Origin: Syntrophobacteraceae bacterium
GTDB lineage: Bacteria > Desulfobacterota > Syntrophobacteria > Syntrophobacterales > Syntrophobacteraceae
Length of the DNA: 34,555 nucleotides
Assembly: GCA_018053185.1 (NCBI GenBank)
Contig: JAGPLX010000026.1
Coordinates: 1-34,555 of the forward strand
Reading direction: 5' to 3'
Position numbers and translations under genes: made by a program. Each line of letters begins with the position of its first letter. Position 1 is the stretch's first letter. Of this stretch, positions 24,471 through 33,035 are shown one piece after another. The notes below the pieces were generated by a model, which saw nothing but the letters and a program-made list of their open reading frames with translations, was not told the origin of the DNA and ran no database searches.

Positions 24471-24849
24471 AGAGTACCGAACCTTGTGGGGCACATGCCG
24501 TTCCATCAGGGAAGAAGATTGCCTCCAACCGGTGGAGACCTGGATTCCCTGCTTGCGGGTCCGGCTGTTTAAGGAAGGGTCGACCGGATTCGGACCCTCC
24601 TCGTGCCCGAGGAAAAGAGACTGAGAGACAAACATCTCGGCCCCCCCGACCGGTACCTCGGTCAAGCCGGAACGATAGAATTCACGAAAGGAATGAAACG
24701 TTCAGGTTACCGGGAGGGTGTTCGATGGGATTTGCCCCTCGTTCGGTCGCGCAGCCGTGCGGGCCTGGGAATCGTTCGCCGGCTGAACGACCGTTTCCCC
24801 CAGGCAGGGGTTGATTCGCCTGTCCTTGTGAACGCCAGGCGGATCGCTG
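24471..24849. other. Non-coding gap between convergent transporter and HNH genes
   Basis: These 379 bp contain only Arg/Gly-rich shadow frames. No convincing terminator, repeat or RNA was seen. Confidence 0.5.
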
Positions 24850-25233
24850 TCATTCCTTGTTTTTCAACAAAGACCGGAGGTCGGCGAATGGCTGATAGGT
24901 GGCTGTCGGCCCTTGACTGCCACGAGGGACCTCCTCTTCCACCCATTCGGAGTCCAGATACTTGGAATGTTCGTGATCGTGACAGAAGAGGCAGAGCAAT
25001 TCCCAGTTACTGCCGTCCGGAGGGTTGTTGTTGTGATTGTGGTCCTTGTGGTGAACGGTGAGCTCCCGAAGCCTTTTGCCCGAGAACTCCCGTCCGCATC
25101 GGGCGCAGATCCGTGGAAGAATTGCGAGGGCTTTCTCGCGATAGGTCTTTTCTCGAGAATCTCGGTTTCCGGCAGGCTCGGTAAAGACCGGATCCTGTTT
25201 CCCGGAACCTTTGGTCGTTTGTCTCGTTGTCAT
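24850..25233 (-). CDS. HNH endonuclease family protein (YajD-like)
   Basis: This is a 127-residue soluble protein. A zinc ribbon is formed by CARC (Cys43, Cys46) and CLFC (Cys81, Cys84). Between them lie VHHKDHNHNNNPPDGSNWELL, which gives the His-Asn-His nuclease core (His61/62, Asn76 and His85). The size and layout match the small stand-alone HNH proteins typified by E. coli YajD, whose role is unknown. It may nick or cut DNA. The flanks are hydrophilic and unconserved in appearance. The ATG at 25233 has only a modest GGAA site. No toxin, restriction or phage partner lies beside it. Confidence 0.88.
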   Translation of the reverse strand: MTTRQTTKGSGKQDPVFTEPAGNRDSREKTYREKALAILPRICARCGREFSGKRLRELTVHHKDHNHNNNPPDGSNWELLCLFCHDHEHSKYLDSEWVEEEVPRGSQGPTATYQPFADLRSLLKNKE

Positions 25234-25637
25234 GAGTGTTCCTTTTGGCTCCTCCGGCTGACGACAATCCTGGAAGGATACCGGGTGATGAATCCCGGTC
25301 TCTCCGCCCGGCGGTGAATTCGACCGGAACCGGTCATCGAAATGAATCCCGGCATCTCGTGAGACTCGAGGAACCGGTTTCCGGAGTCGATGGATCGAGT
25401 CCTTTATAGCACGGATCGGATTTTCCGGGAGAGTGATATTTGCATTTTCCGGGTATGAGCGAGCTCCCCCTGCGAATGGGTTCCGTCCCCGGACCCGTGT
25501 CGTCTGTTTCTCTCATTACACTACCGACGCTGTCCGCCCGTCTTTTCGCACCTTGACATTGGTTTCCCCCGGGGGATACAAGGACTGCAAAAGTTCGGGG
25601 GAATGTCATTGATAAGCGGACCGCGGGGAGAAAGCCC
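25234..25637. other. Regulatory gap upstream of the decarboxylase operon
   Basis: No coding sequence is supported. Two similar palindromes lie here: GACCGG-AA-CCGGTC at 25322-25335 and GGAACCGGTTTCC at 25370-25382, about 48 bp apart; they might be operator sites. A promoter candidate at 25553-25582 is listed separately. Confidence 0.45.
25553..25582 (+). promoter_or_regulatory. Candidate promoter of the Na+-pumping decarboxylase operon
   Basis: A perfect -35 TTGACA (25553-25558) and a -10 TACAAG (25577-25582) are separated by 18 bp; the spacer carries CCCCCGGGGG, a perfect palindrome. The first gene starts 56 bp after the -10. Confidence 0.5.
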
Positions 25638-27182
25638 ATGAACAATCATTTGAACCAGCTCCGGGAGATGCGGAATCGGGCGATGCAGGGAGGCGGCGTC
25701 GAACGCATGGCCCAGCAGCATGCCCGTGGGAAAATGACGGCACGGGAACGACTGGCGCTTCTGCTCGATGAGGGGACCTTTCAGGAGCTTGGAGCCCTGG
25801 CCACGCACAACGTCGCTGATTTTGGAATGGAAAAACTGCGCATTCCTGGCGATGGAGTCGTTACCGGATTTGGAAAAATCAACGGTCGGCGAGTGGCCGT
25901 TTTTGCACAGGACTTCACCGTGCTGGGAGGGTCCTTTTCCGAAGTCCAGTCCCACAAGATCTGTCGCATCCAGGATGTCGCCCTGGAGAGCGGAATTCCC
26001 ATCATCGGCCTCAACGACTCGGGGGGGGCTCGCATCCAGGAAGGTGTTCGCAGCCTTGCCGCCTACGGAGAGGTTTTCACGCGCAATGTGCTGTCCTCGG
26101 GAGTCATCCCGCAGATTTCCGTCATGATGGGGCCTTGCGCGGGCGGCTCCGTATATTCGCCCGCCCTCACGGATTTTGTCATCATGACCCGTCGAACCAG
26201 CTTCATGTTCATCACGGGACCGGACGTCATCAAAGCGGTTACGGGAGAAGAAGTGAATTTCACCGATCTCGGCGGATCCCTGGTGCACAACAGCAAGAGC
26301 GGCGTGGCCCAGTATTTGGCCGAGGACGACCGCGAGGCCATCGAACTGGTCAAGCTCCTCCTGAGCTATCTGCCTCAAAACAACACCGAAGACCCTCCCC
26401 AGGTGGCACGATACGATTCTCCCGACCGCATGGAGGAATCTCTGAACGACCTGGTCCCCCAGGACGAAAACGAACCTTACGACATGCACGAAGCGATCGA
26501 GGCCATTGTGGATAAGGGCAGCTTTCTCGAAAGCCACACCTACTATGCGCGCAATGCTATCGTGGGTTTTGCCCGTCTGGACGGGCACTGTGTAGGGGTG
26601 GTGGCCAATCAGCCCGCATACCTGGCCGGAGTTCTTGACATTGATTCGAGTGACAAGATTGCCCGTTTTGTCAGGCTATGCGACGCCTTCAACATTCCCA
26701 TCATCACCTTTGTGGACACACCGGGCTACCTGCCCGGTTTGGACCAGGAGCACTACGGCATTATCCGGCACGGAGCCAAGGTCATCTATGCATTTTGTGA
26801 AGCTACCGTGCCGAAGATTTCCATTCTTACCCGAAAGGCGGTGGGAGGGGCCTACATCGCCATGAGTTCCCGCCAGATGCGGTGTGACGTGGTTTTTGCC
26901 TGGCCCACCGCCCATATTGCGGTGATGGGGGCGGAAGGTGCCGTGAGGATCCTGCGCAAGCGCGATCTTTCGGATTCCGAGGATCCGCAAGCCCTCGAGC
27001 GCCGGTTTGCGGAGGAATATCGTCGGAAGTTCTTCAACCCTTACGTTGCCGCCAACATGGGGCAGATCGATGAAGTCATCGAGCCCAGGGAGACCCGGCC
27101 GCGCCTGGTGCGCGCCCTGGAAGTGCTGCGCACCAAAGTGAAGCAGAATCCCCCCAAAAAACACGGGCTCATGCCGGTCTAG
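25638..27182 (+). CDS. mmdA: Carboxyltransferase subunit of methylmalonyl-CoA decarboxylase / acyl-CoA carboxylase
   Basis: This is a 514-residue biotin-dependent carboxyltransferase (PccB/MmdA family). It moves the carboxyl group between a CoA thioester and biotin in the cytoplasm. Two crotonase-like halves are visible: GLNDSGGARIQEGV and MMGPCAGGSVYSPAL in the N-terminal half, and FVDTPGYLPG and RKAVGGAYIAM in the C-terminal half, which form the CoA and biotin pockets. Methylmalonyl-CoA is preferred as substrate because gamma- and beta-subunit genes of a Na+-pumping decarboxylase follow directly. Propionyl-CoA carboxylase is the alternative. The ATG at 25638 follows GGGGAG. The next gene starts 23 bp on. 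Confidence 0.92.
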   Translation: MNNHLNQLREMRNRAMQGGGVERMAQQHARGKMTARERLALLLDEGTFQELGALATHNVADFGMEKLRIPGDGVVTGFGKINGRRVAVFAQDFTVLGGSFSEVQSHKICRIQDVALESGIPIIGLNDSGGARIQEGVRSLAAYGEVFTRNVLSSGVIPQISVMMGPCAGGSVYSPALTDFVIMTRRTSFMFITGPDVIKAVTGEEVNFTDLGGSLVHNSKSGVAQYLAEDDREAIELVKLLLSYLPQNNTEDPPQVARYDSPDRMEESLNDLVPQDENEPYDMHEAIEAIVDKGSFLESHTYYARNAIVGFARLDGHCVGVVANQPAYLAGVLDIDSSDKIARFVRLCDAFNIPIITFVDTPGYLPGLDQEHYGIIRHGAKVIYAFCEATVPKISILTRKAVGGAYIAMSSRQMRCDVVFAWPTAHIAVMGAEGAVRILRKRDLSDSEDPQALERRFAEEYRRKFFNPYVAANMGQIDEVIEPRETRPRLVRALEVLRTKVKQNPPKKHGLMPV

Positions 27183-27205
27183 TTGAAACCAGGAGGTGGG
27201 CGAGC

Positions 27206-27544
27206 ATGGCAGCACTCGGTATTGGAATGCAATTGACTGTTTTCGGCATGGGGCTTGTATTTCTCCTTCTTGCCGTCATGGCGTTCCTGATCTCCGTGCT
27301 GGTGCGGATGGATGCGGCGACCCCCTCGAGAGCGGAAGCCCCCGCCCCTCGCTATCCTGCCGGACTCGATGCTGAAACCCTCAGTGCCGTCACCGTCGCG
27401 GTCATCACCCATCTTGCCGTTCGCCGCAAGGAGGCAGCGCCCGCCATGCGGGAGCATCAACCCGGAACTCTTCCCAGCCGATGGGTGGTTGTGGGGCGTA
27501 CTTTGCAGAACTCGAACTGGCAACCGGGTCGGAGGAATCCATGA
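27206..27544 (+). CDS. Small membrane gamma subunit (OadG family) of the Na+-pumping decarboxylase
   Basis: This is a 112-residue protein with a single N-terminal membrane helix (LTVFGMGLVFLLLAVMAFLISVLV) and a polar cytoplasmic tail, the OadG architecture. OadG-like subunits hold the carboxyltransferase and beta subunit together at the membrane. The segment LDAETLSAVTVAVITHL and the final WVVVGRTLQNSNW are typical of this family. An AGGAGGTG site precedes ATG 27206. The stop overlaps the start of the biotin carrier gene as ATGA. Confidence 0.88.
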   Translation: MAALGIGMQLTVFGMGLVFLLLAVMAFLISVLVRMDAATPSRAEAPAPRYPAGLDAETLSAVTVAVITHLAVRRKEAAPAMREHQPGTLPSRWVVVGRTLQNSNWQPGRRNP

Positions 27545-28068
27545 GACGATACACCGTGGAAGTCAAAGGGAAACAGTACGTGATCGATGTGCAGGAGTTG
27601 TCGGCGGACCGCTTCCGGGTGATCCTGGATGACCAGGTCTTCGAGGTACATCTGTCCGCCGACCAGGACCTTGCCGAAGCCAGGATCACGCCCCAAATCC
27701 TTCCGGCGCGCGCAGAAGACGAAGCAGCCATCGAGCGGCCCACGACCTCCTACCACCCGCCTCATCCGGACAGCCTCGAGAAGCCCCCCTCGGTGCCCAC
27801 GCCTCCCCTGCCTCCCAAGCCGCATCTCCCCGGTGACGAACCTCGCAGGGAGATCACGGCGCCCATGCCCGGAGTGATCCTCTCCGTTGAGGTTCAGCCG
27901 GGGGATGAAATTAGGCGGGGACAGACCGTGGTGATCCTCGAAGCCATGAAAATGAAAAACCCGGTCAAATCCCCCCGGGATGGTCTTGTTGCCGAGGTAA
28001 TGGCACGACCCGGACAGAGTGTCGGATACGGAGACGTGCTGGTGCGATTCGAGGAGGGACGCCCGTGA
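27541..28068 (+). CDS. Biotin carboxyl carrier protein of the decarboxylase
   Basis: This is a 175-residue carrier. Residues 1-50 form an N-terminal beta-rich part; about 60-105 are a Pro-rich flexible linker; about 106-175 are the biotinyl domain. The biotinylation motif is EAMKM, with the attached lysine at residue 137. It carries the carboxyl group from the carboxyltransferase to the membrane beta subunit, where decarboxylation drives Na+ export. The ATG at 27541 overlaps the gamma-subunit stop (ATGA), and its own stop overlaps the next GTG start (GTGA), so translation is tightly coupled. Confidence 0.95.
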   Translation: MRRYTVEVKGKQYVIDVQELSADRFRVILDDQVFEVHLSADQDLAEARITPQILPARAEDEAAIERPTTSYHPPHPDSLEKPPSVPTPPLPPKPHLPGDEPRREITAPMPGVILSVEVQPGDEIRRGQTVVILEAMKMKNPVKSPRDGLVAEVMARPGQSVGYGDVLVRFEEGRP

Positions 28069-29183
28069 CGATTTCCTTTGTGCAGCTTCTCGAGGGAATC
28101 CGGAACATAACGCCGGGCTCCATGTTGATGGTTTGCGTGGGCGGCCTCCTGATCTACCTGGCTGTCGCCAAGGAATACGAACCCATGCTGCTCCTGCCCA
28201 TCGGCGCCGGGGCCATCCTTGCCAACCTGCCCCTCTCCCCCATGATCCAGGACGAGGGAATGCTGCAAATCCTCAAACAAGCCGGGGTGGACAATGAACT
28301 CTTCCCCCTGTTGATCTTCATCGGCATCGGCGCTATGACGGATTTCGGACCGTTGCTCGAAAATCCAAAAATGATGCTCCTGGGGGCCGCGGGGCAATTC
28401 GGCATCTTCGGCACCCTGATCCTGGCGCTGATGTTGGGATTCAACCTCAACGAGGCGGCCTCCATCGGCATCATCGGTGCCATCGACGGCCCCACCTCCA
28501 TTTACGTGAGCAACCTGTTGGCGCCTCATCTGCTCGGTCCCATCGCGGTCACCGCGTACAGCTACATGTCTCTGGTCCCCATCATCCAACCCCCCATCAT
28601 GCGTTGGCTCACAACCCGCAAGGAACGACTCATCCGCATGCCGTACACCTCGCGCACCATCAGCCGCCGGACCCGGATTCTCTTCCCCCTGCTGGTGGTC
28701 GTGGTGGTGGGGAGCCTCGTACCCATGGCCACTCCCCTCATCGGGACCCTCATGCTGGGCAACCTCCTCAAGGAATCCGGCGTCGTCGAGAGGTTGACGG
28801 GCGCATCCTCGAACGAAATCGCAAACATCGTCACCCTGTTTCTCGGTCTGGCGGTGGGTTCGACCATGCGGGCCGAATCGTTCTTACAGCTTCAAACCCT
28901 GGCCATCCTTGCCCTGGGGATCCTGGCCTTCGGTCTGGATACCGCGGCGGGGTTGATGTTTGCCAAGCTGCTCAATTTTTTCAGTCGAGGCCGATTCAAC
29001 CCCCTCCTGGGCGCAGCGGGCATCAGTGCTTTCCCCATGGCCGCCCGGGTGGTCCAGAAGGTTGGTCACCAGGAGGATTTCGAGAATTTCCTCCTGATGC
29101 ACGCCATGGGAGCCAACACGGCGGGGCAAATCGCCAGCGTGGTGGCGGGAGGGGTCCTGTTGGCGCTTTTGGGCACTCGGTAG
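28065..29183 (+). CDS. Membrane beta subunit (OadB family), Na+-translocating decarboxylase
   Basis: This is a 372-residue membrane protein with about nine or more helices that decarboxylates carboxybiotin and pumps Na+ out of the cell. Conserved stretches are IGIGAMTDFGPLLENP, GAIDGPTSIYVS (the Asp is the family's key Na+/proton residue) and SYMSLVPIIQPPIM. The C-terminal MHAMGANTAGQIASVVAGG is also typical. The start is GTG 28065, overlapping the carrier stop. No separate delta/epsilon subunit gene follows; those are absent in some organisms. It closes the four-gene operon that begins at 25638. Confidence 0.95.
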   Translation: MTISFVQLLEGIRNITPGSMLMVCVGGLLIYLAVAKEYEPMLLLPIGAGAILANLPLSPMIQDEGMLQILKQAGVDNELFPLLIFIGIGAMTDFGPLLENPKMMLLGAAGQFGIFGTLILALMLGFNLNEAASIGIIGAIDGPTSIYVSNLLAPHLLGPIAVTAYSYMSLVPIIQPPIMRWLTTRKERLIRMPYTSRTISRRTRILFPLLVVVVVGSLVPMATPLIGTLMLGNLLKESGVVERLTGASSNEIANIVTLFLGLAVGSTMRAESFLQLQTLAILALGILAFGLDTAAGLMFAKLLNFFSRGRFNPLLGAAGISAFPMAARVVQKVGHQEDFENFLLMHAMGANTAGQIASVVAGGVLLALLGTR

Positions 29184-29494
29184 AATACAAGGGTTGGTCC
29201 TCGTCCATCCCCGAATACCTCCCGCTCGATGATTCGGGGGGATCAAGAAACCGGGAGCTCTCCCGATGAACTGTGCAAAAATCCGTCGAGGCGGGATTTT
29301 TCAAGGCAGATCGACAAAGACCTGAGGGGCCTTTCTCGATGGCCTTTGTAGCAGGGTATGGGCGCGGCACTCTCAATCGTGCCCCACCGCAATAAGAAAA
29401 CCCCTCCACCCACCGGTTTCGGGGGAGAGGGGTTCTCTGGGGGGCTTCCGGCAAGACCCTGTCCAAAAGCGGTCCTGCCCGGGGCGGGAGATGG
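29184..29494. other. Gap between convergent operons
   Basis: This is non-coding. It contains the minus-strand terminator at 29390-29434. I saw no clear terminator for the plus-strand decarboxylase operon, although the same hairpin could act in both directions. Confidence 0.6.
29390..29434 (-). terminator. Rho-independent terminator of the fumarate reductase operon
   Basis: On the minus strand AACCCCTC (29427-29434) pairs with GAGGGGTT (29399-29406), enclosing a further GC-rich part, and the T-rich tract TTTTCTTATT follows (29390-29399). It lies about 60 bp after the flavoprotein stop. Confidence 0.75.
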
Positions 29495-31162
29495 TTACTC
29501 GGCTTCCTGGCGAGCTTCGGCCATCCGGCGGGCGCTCACCTCGTCCGTCGAGTAATCGGGAAGCAAAATGGGTGCGACGATAGGATTGTCGACGCCTGCG
29601 TCCGCCAGTTCCTTCTCGAACCGGGTCACATGATCCAGGGTCAACCTCTTCAATTCCACGCCCTTCTTCACATAATCGGCTGCACTCACGCCCGCGCGGC
29701 GGCCGAAGGTGATAACATCCTGGAGACTGTTGCCCATGAGGCGGTTTTCTCCGTGCAATCCACCCGTGCATTCCCCGGCGGAGTAAAGGCCGGGAATGAC
29801 GGTTTCACAGTCGGCGTTGATGGCGATTCCCCCATTCTGGTAATGGAGAGTCGGGTACACCAGCATGGGTTCCATGCTGATGTCGATGCCGTGACGTGCA
29901 AACTGAATGAACTTGGCGGGCAACTCGCGCCGCACCGTACCCTCGCCGTGCAAAAGGTCGATCATGGGAGAATCGAGCCACAACCCCAATCGACCCGTGG
30001 GAGTGACCACGGCCTTTCTTTTCTCCACGGCTTCCTTGATCAATTCCGCCGATTCCACGTCCCGGGGCTCGAGAGGGAAACAGAACTGCTCCCCGTCGAT
30101 GTTCAGCACATGAGCTCCCAGGCCGCGGACCTTTTCCGTGATGAGCAGGCCGACGTTTTGCTCGGGATAAGCCACACCCGTGGGGTGGTATTGAGTGGAG
30201 GGCAGGCAGGTGGTGCCGACGCCGGCGCGGTAGCAAATGACCACGCCGTCCATGGTGGCGCCGTAGTGATTGGTGGTGGCAAAACCCTTGATGTGAAGTC
30301 GCCCGTTGCCGCCCGTGGCCACGATCACTGCCTTGGCGCGGGCGATGAAAAATTCGCGGGTCTCCATATTGTAGAGGATGGCGCCGGCGCACTTGCCCGT
30401 TTCGTCGAGAATGAGCTCGACCGCCGGAGTGAACTCGAGGTTGGTGATGAGGTCCCGCCGGTTCCTCACTTCATCCCGAATGACCCTCATGATCTCGGCT
30501 CCGGTCATGTCTCCCGAGGAGTGCATTCTTTTGCGGGAAGAGCCGCCGAAGTGGCGGACACTGAGTCGTCCGTCCGGGAGCTTGTCGAACATCATGCCCA
30601 GGGATTCAAGCCAGGCTATGGACAGGGGAGCGTCATGGGCCAGAGCCGCCACCAGGTCCGGCTGATTGGTGAAGTGGCCGCCTCCTATGGTGTCCATGTA
30701 GTGGTAGAAGGGAGAATCACACTCCTGGGTGGCCGCCTGGATACCGCCCTCGGCCATCATGGTGTTGGCGTCGCCGTGGCGAAGCTTGGTGGTCAGAAGG
30801 ACCCTCAACCCCTCTTGGGAAGCCATCAAGGCTGCCGAGGATCCGGCACCTCCCGAGCCCACTATGAGGATGTCCGTATCGAAGTCTACCCGGCTAAGGT
30901 CCACCTTATCGGGTCGTAAAAGGGATCGGGATTCCATCACCCGCGCAACCTCCTCGGGAACAACGAGGCCCTTGTCCGGACCCACCCGAAGGGCGCGACG
31001 CCCTTCCTGCTGGTAATCGGGATGAAATTTGCTCAGGACGACGGCCCTTTCCTCGAGGCTGAGAGCAGGGAAATGCTCTCCGCGACGTGACTGCTCCACG
31101 CGCATGGGACGTGTGGCCTCGACCCGCTTGATCAATTCCTTCATTTCGGAAGTATAGCCCAT
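29495..31162 (-). CDS. Fumarate reductase/succinate dehydrogenase flavoprotein subunit
   Basis: This is a 555-residue flavoprotein that interconverts succinate and fumarate. The FAD Rossmann motif is DILIVGSGGAGSS (97-109). Substrate and catalytic residues seen are HPTG (326-329), Arg367 in EPRDVESAE, His440 in LHYQNGGI and Arg474 in HGENRLMGNSL. The position of the His that covalently binds FAD in most FrdA/SdhA (SHTVAAEGG) is Asn133 here (ANTMMAEGG), so FAD is probably non-covalent, as in thiol:fumarate reductase. A 95-residue N-terminal extension precedes the FAD fold, while the usual C-terminal helical domain is short. The ATG at 31162 follows AAGGAGA. It is the last gene of the operon. 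Confidence 0.9.
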   Translation of the reverse strand: MGYTSEMKELIKRVEATRPMRVEQSRRGEHFPALSLEERAVVLSKFHPDYQQEGRRALRVGPDKGLVVPEEVARVMESRSLLRPDKVDLSRVDFDTDILIVGSGGAGSSAALMASQEGLRVLLTTKLRHGDANTMMAEGGIQAATQECDSPFYHYMDTIGGGHFTNQPDLVAALAHDAPLSIAWLESLGMMFDKLPDGRLSVRHFGGSSRKRMHSSGDMTGAEIMRVIRDEVRNRRDLITNLEFTPAVELILDETGKCAGAILYNMETREFFIARAKAVIVATGGNGRLHIKGFATTNHYGATMDGVVICYRAGVGTTCLPSTQYHPTGVAYPEQNVGLLITEKVRGLGAHVLNIDGEQFCFPLEPRDVESAELIKEAVEKRKAVVTPTGRLGLWLDSPMIDLLHGEGTVRRELPAKFIQFARHGIDISMEPMLVYPTLHYQNGGIAINADCETVIPGLYSAGECTGGLHGENRLMGNSLQDVITFGRRAGVSAADYVKKGVELKRLTLDHVTRFEKELADAGVDNPIVAPILLPDYSTDEVSARRMAEARQEAE

Positions 31163-31248
31163 GGGATTCTCCTTGAAACATTCCTGGGATGAACGACATC
31201 CTTTTGGTCAGCGTCTTCGCATGAATGGAACCACGTGGAATGGAACCA

Positions 31249-32046
31249 TCAGAGGTACCGGGTATCCTGGGGCATCCAGGCCCCCGGAGGAGTGAGGTCC
31301 GGCTCGCGTTCCCGTTCCTTGTAGAGCCTCTCGAGTTCTTCCTTGCCGGTCTTTTGGAGATTCTCGAGCATGGCGTCGTATTTGCCGGACTCGATTTCCT
31401 GGACGCGCTTTTGAAGGTGTTCGGCGCGAGGCTGGATGTATTTTCCGTAGATGCGTCGAGCAAGCTGGGCGATGTGATACTGGGGGAGCTCCCCCATGCA
31501 TCGGCTGGCGCACAGTCCGCATTGGATACAGTCGAAGGAAAGCCTGGCCGCCTTGACGATGTCCCCCTGTTTGATGGCGGAAATGTAGTCGAGGACCTCC
31601 ACGCCCATGGGACATGCCTTGGTGCAGTTGTTACAGGCAACGCAGCGAAAGAGCTCGGGATACAGCGCATGAATGCTTTCAGCCACCGGTTCGATGGCGT
31701 TAATGTCGTAAGATGCCCGGTTGGCCGGATAGAAGGGGATCTGGGCCAGGTACATGTTGGGCTCCACCACGGTCTGACAGGCCAGGCCGAAGTAAAGCTT
31801 GTAGTCCCCTTCTTTGCGGTACACCGTCGGACATGCGCCGCAAATACCACCGCGGCACCCGGCACCGCGAAGAAACCTGAAGCCCGCGTACTCCATGGCC
31901 TTCATGATGGTCAAGGTTTCGGGCACTTCGTACCTTTTTCCCATGACGTAAATGGGAATCGTCTTGGCCCCCTTGGGCAGGATCGCCCGGTCTCCCGTGG
32001 CAACCTGGGGCGTGCTGGTGCAGGCACAATTCGTTGATTGAGACAT
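31249..32046 (-). CDS. Fumarate reductase/succinate dehydrogenase iron-sulfur subunit
   Basis: This is a 265-residue electron-transfer subunit. The N-terminal plant-ferredoxin fold binds 2Fe-2S through Cys64, Cys69, Cys72 and Cys90. Two ferredoxin motifs follow: Cys135, 138, 141, 145 (CVACNNCTKACP) and Cys173, 176, 179, 183 (CIQCGLCASRC). Both have four Cys in the 4Fe-4S spacing, whereas most SdhB/FrdB have a 3Fe-4S third centre. A C-terminal helical, charged tail of about 60 residues is extra. It would pass electrons between the flavoprotein and the HdrB/HdrC-like subunits. The ATG at 32046 follows AAGGAGATC. Confidence 0.92.
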   Translation of the reverse strand: MSQSTNCACTSTPQVATGDRAILPKGAKTIPIYVMGKRYEVPETLTIMKAMEYAGFRFLRGAGCRGGICGACPTVYRKEGDYKLYFGLACQTVVEPNMYLAQIPFYPANRASYDINAIEPVAESIHALYPELFRCVACNNCTKACPMGVEVLDYISAIKQGDIVKAARLSFDCIQCGLCASRCMGELPQYHIAQLARRIYGKYIQPRAEHLQKRVQEIESGKYDAMLENLQKTGKEELERLYKEREREPDLTPPGAWMPQDTRYL

Positions 32047-32127
32047 CTTCAGATCTCCTTATTAGAGGAACAAGTTCACATCTTTTTCAATCTCGCAATC
32101 CGGAATGGGCCGACGGGGAGACCGAGA

Positions 32128-33027
32128 TCAGGCGGCACCTGCGTCGGCTTCCGAAATTACACTCTTTGTCTTGAGGAGTTCTCCGGCGCAGGGGGAACTC
32201 AGGTCCAGGCGGCAGACCTTCTCACCCAGACCCAGGGCGGCGGCAAGCAGTTGCGTGAAGTAGAAGACGGGGAGCTCCCTGCCGATTTTTTGTTTCTGCA
32301 ACATCTCCGATTGCTTCTTGGCCAGGTTGTACTCACAGAGGGGACAGCTGAGCACCAGGGCTTCGGCTCCGGCCCTGGAGGCTGAATCGAGGATCCCCGC
32401 GGACACCTCGACGGCCGCCTCGGGGTTTGCCAGGATCTGGTACGAACCGCAGCAGGTGAAGGCATCGGGAAAAGACAGTGGTTCGGCCCCCAGAGCCCGG
32501 AGAAACTCGTCCATGAGCCGGGTGCTTCCAGGGGAGTCGATGGCGACATTCCGGGGGCGGACCAGGGTGCAACCATAATAGGTCGCCGTCTTCAAACCCT
32601 TCAGGGGCCTCTTGACGCCGGCTCGAATCCTGTCGAATCCGACCTCCCTCTCGATGAAATCAAGAAAGTGAAGAACCTCGACTTCGCCGTGGTAGTCCTT
32701 CTCCTCGGTCATGAAATCGTTGATGGTCTTGCGCTTGACCTCGTCCTGTTTCATGAGCAGGTTGGCACGGGCAAGAGTGTTGTAGCACATGGAACACAGC
32801 GTGACGACCTTGTCGCTTCCCTGCTCGAGAGCGCGGATGAGGTCCCGCACGGGCGCCACATGATGAATCAGGTCATCCTCGGCAAGGGAATGGACGGCAC
32901 CGCAACAGTTCCACCGAGGAAGCTCCTGGAACTCCACCCCCAGGGCGGCCATGGAGGCAACCGCCCCCTCCTCCAGGTTCCTTGCCTTCGTCTTCAGGGT
33001 ACATCCGGGATAGTAGGCGACTTTCAT
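32128..33027 (-). CDS. HdrB-like CCG-domain subunit (SdhE/FrdE type)
   Basis: This is a 299-residue protein with two CCG motifs. The first is Cys9, Cys41-Cys42, Cys78 and Cys81, spacing CX31CCX35CXXC. The second is Cys153, Cys192-Cys193, Cys228 and Cys231, spacing CX38CCX34CXXC. Such domains hold non-cubane or 4Fe-4S clusters in HdrB, in the B subunit of thiol:fumarate reductase and in SdhE of type-E succinate dehydrogenases. Here it most likely links the flavoprotein/iron-sulfur pair to its electron partner (quinone at the membrane or a thiol/disulfide). No membrane helix is seen. The ATG at 33027 has AGGAG upstream and lies 8 bp after the HdrC-like gene. Confidence 0.9.
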   Translation of the reverse strand: MKVAYYPGCTLKTKARNLEEGAVASMAALGVEFQELPRWNCCGAVHSLAEDDLIHHVAPVRDLIRALEQGSDKVVTLCSMCYNTLARANLLMKQDEVKRKTINDFMTEEKDYHGEVEVLHFLDFIEREVGFDRIRAGVKRPLKGLKTATYYGCTLVRPRNVAIDSPGSTRLMDEFLRALGAEPLSFPDAFTCCGSYQILANPEAAVEVSAGILDSASRAGAEALVLSCPLCEYNLAKKQSEMLQKQKIGRELPVFYFTQLLAAALGLGEKVCRLDLSSPCAGELLKTKSVISEADAGAA

Positions 33028-33035
33028 GACACTCC

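Noticed and set aside
24603-25061. Plus-strand frame of 152 codons opposite the HNH gene
   Set aside because: It is the shadow of the HNH gene, which has a clear zinc-ribbon/HNH signature on the minus strand.
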